From Fonticula alba (lineage: Eukaryota; Opisthokonta; Rotosphaerida; Fonticulaceae): DNA of 29,656 nt. This document shows, piece by piece, positions 29,247 to 29,656 of this stretch (positions within the stretch are counted from its first letter, which is position 1; each line of letters starts with the position of its first letter). Location: the NCBI RefSeq assembly GCF_000388065.1, contig NW_009243181.1:1-29656 (forward strand). The letters are read 5' to 3'. The position numbers and the translations under genes are program-made. The notes below the pieces were generated by a model. That model was not told where the DNA came from. It did no database searches and saw nothing but the letters and a program-made list of their open reading frames with translations.

Positions 29247-29656
29247 AAAAAAAGTCTACATAGCACTATGTACTTAGTAGTTAACCCTCTTGATACTTCG
29301 AGGTTTTTTTCAAATTCTAAATGACCTCTAGAAACTCTAGCTAGCATCATCCAGTCTTTTAAGACCGTATTCACACAAAGTTGCTCGTTCTCTTGTGAGT
29401 TCGCTCCCTCCTTGATACTAAAAACAGCAGTTGTGGTAACCCTGTCTATAGAAGTCCCTTTCTCCAGATTAAGGTCAAGTAACCCTGTATAATCACTATC
29501 CCTCCAATCTACAAAAATTTCGAAACTCTTTATAAAATTGTTTATTAACCAGCATCCAAAGCTAACGCACACACAAAATTTTAGCAAAAATACCGGCAAA
29601 TAACCCATTACTATCAGTACATAAAGAGTCATAGAAACACCCTTAAAAATAAAAAA
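29219..29656 (-). CDS. cassette C first gene: membrane protein, N-terminus beyond window
   Basis: The frame is open to the right edge of the window. The first ATG inside (29632) gives 137 residues, but cassette A and B homologues have 275-292, so the true start is probably outside. Visible are a hydrophobic span (residues about 3-26), SFEIFVDW (compare SF..F in the other copies), a charged domain, and a C-terminal span ending LFLCYWLLQVI. The layout matches the C-terminal half of orf292 and orf275. Confidence 0.6.
   Translation of the reverse strand, partial: FFIFKGVSMTLYVLIVMGYLPVFLLKFCVCVSFGCWLINNFIKSFEIFVDWRDSDYTGLLDLNLEKGTSIDRVTTTAVFSIKEGANSQENEQLCVNTVLKDWMMLARVSRGHLEFEKNLEVSRGLTTKYIVLCRLFLCYWLLQVI

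Overview
The window is a stretch of mitochondrial DNA from a free-living-type microbial eukaryote (protist), not an animal, fungus or ordinary plant. The evidence is cox1, cox2, cox3, cob, atp8 and atp9, a bacterial-like LSU rRNA, about twenty mitochondrial-style tRNA genes, the ribosomal proteins S12 and (very probably) S4, and two genes of the bacterial-type (System I) cytochrome c maturation pathway, ccmC and ccmF. The standard genetic code appears to be used: conserved tryptophans in cox1 and cob are TGG, and the only tRNA-Trp has anticodon CCA. The sequence is AT-rich and no introns were seen in the genes read. I cannot name the lineage. Mitochondrial genomes with ccmC/ccmF and rps genes occur in several deep protist groups and in plants. 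No nad gene, atp6 or convincing SSU rRNA was found here, so the molecule probably continues beyond both ends.

Layout. From 191 to 12784 nearly all genes lie on the minus strand in tight, overlapping clusters: cox1-orf203 (12784 to 10554), cox2-cob-rps12-ccmC-ccmF (9183 to 4509) and rps4-orf214 (3644 to 191). Each cluster is followed at its 3' side by a tRNA-like element that is not a normal tRNA: element R2 (9338-9467) after cox1-orf203, a tRNA-Lys lookalike without anticodon arm (4473-4529) overlapping the end of ccmF, and element R1 (1-120) after orf214. Positions 12818-13741 hold tRNAs His, Gln, Tyr, Lys, Leu and Ile with the tiny atp8 among them. Cox3 lies at 21904-22719, then tRNA-Asn and tRNA-Met, the LSU rRNA (about 22940-25640), a dense block of ten tRNAs (25685-26604), a hypothetical ORF, atp9 and tRNA-Val.

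The accessory part (14062-20047 and 28379-29656) is the most unusual. It carries at least four copies of a two-gene cassette: a multi-spanning membrane protein followed, with overlap or a few bases, by a smaller hydrophilic protein. Copy A (plus strand) and copy B look intact. Copy D, next to B, is broken by a one-base frameshift in a seven-base homopolymer and keeps only a 19-codon stub of its second gene. Copy C at the right edge is cut by the window end and its second gene is followed by a startless ORF that may be its detached C-terminus. The cassettes also end at tRNA-like sequences: a chimeric tRNA-Arg/Asp after A, element R3 after B, and a decayed version after C.

How it may work together (inference): tRNA-shaped sequences, real or degenerate, punctuate polycistronic transcripts and could be cut by RNase P and RNase Z to make mRNA 3' ends, as described for plant mitochondrial t-elements. 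The core genes make subunits of complexes III, IV and V, the LSU of the ribosome, and the haem-delivery machinery for cytochrome c. The function of the cassette proteins, orf203 and orf214 is unknown.
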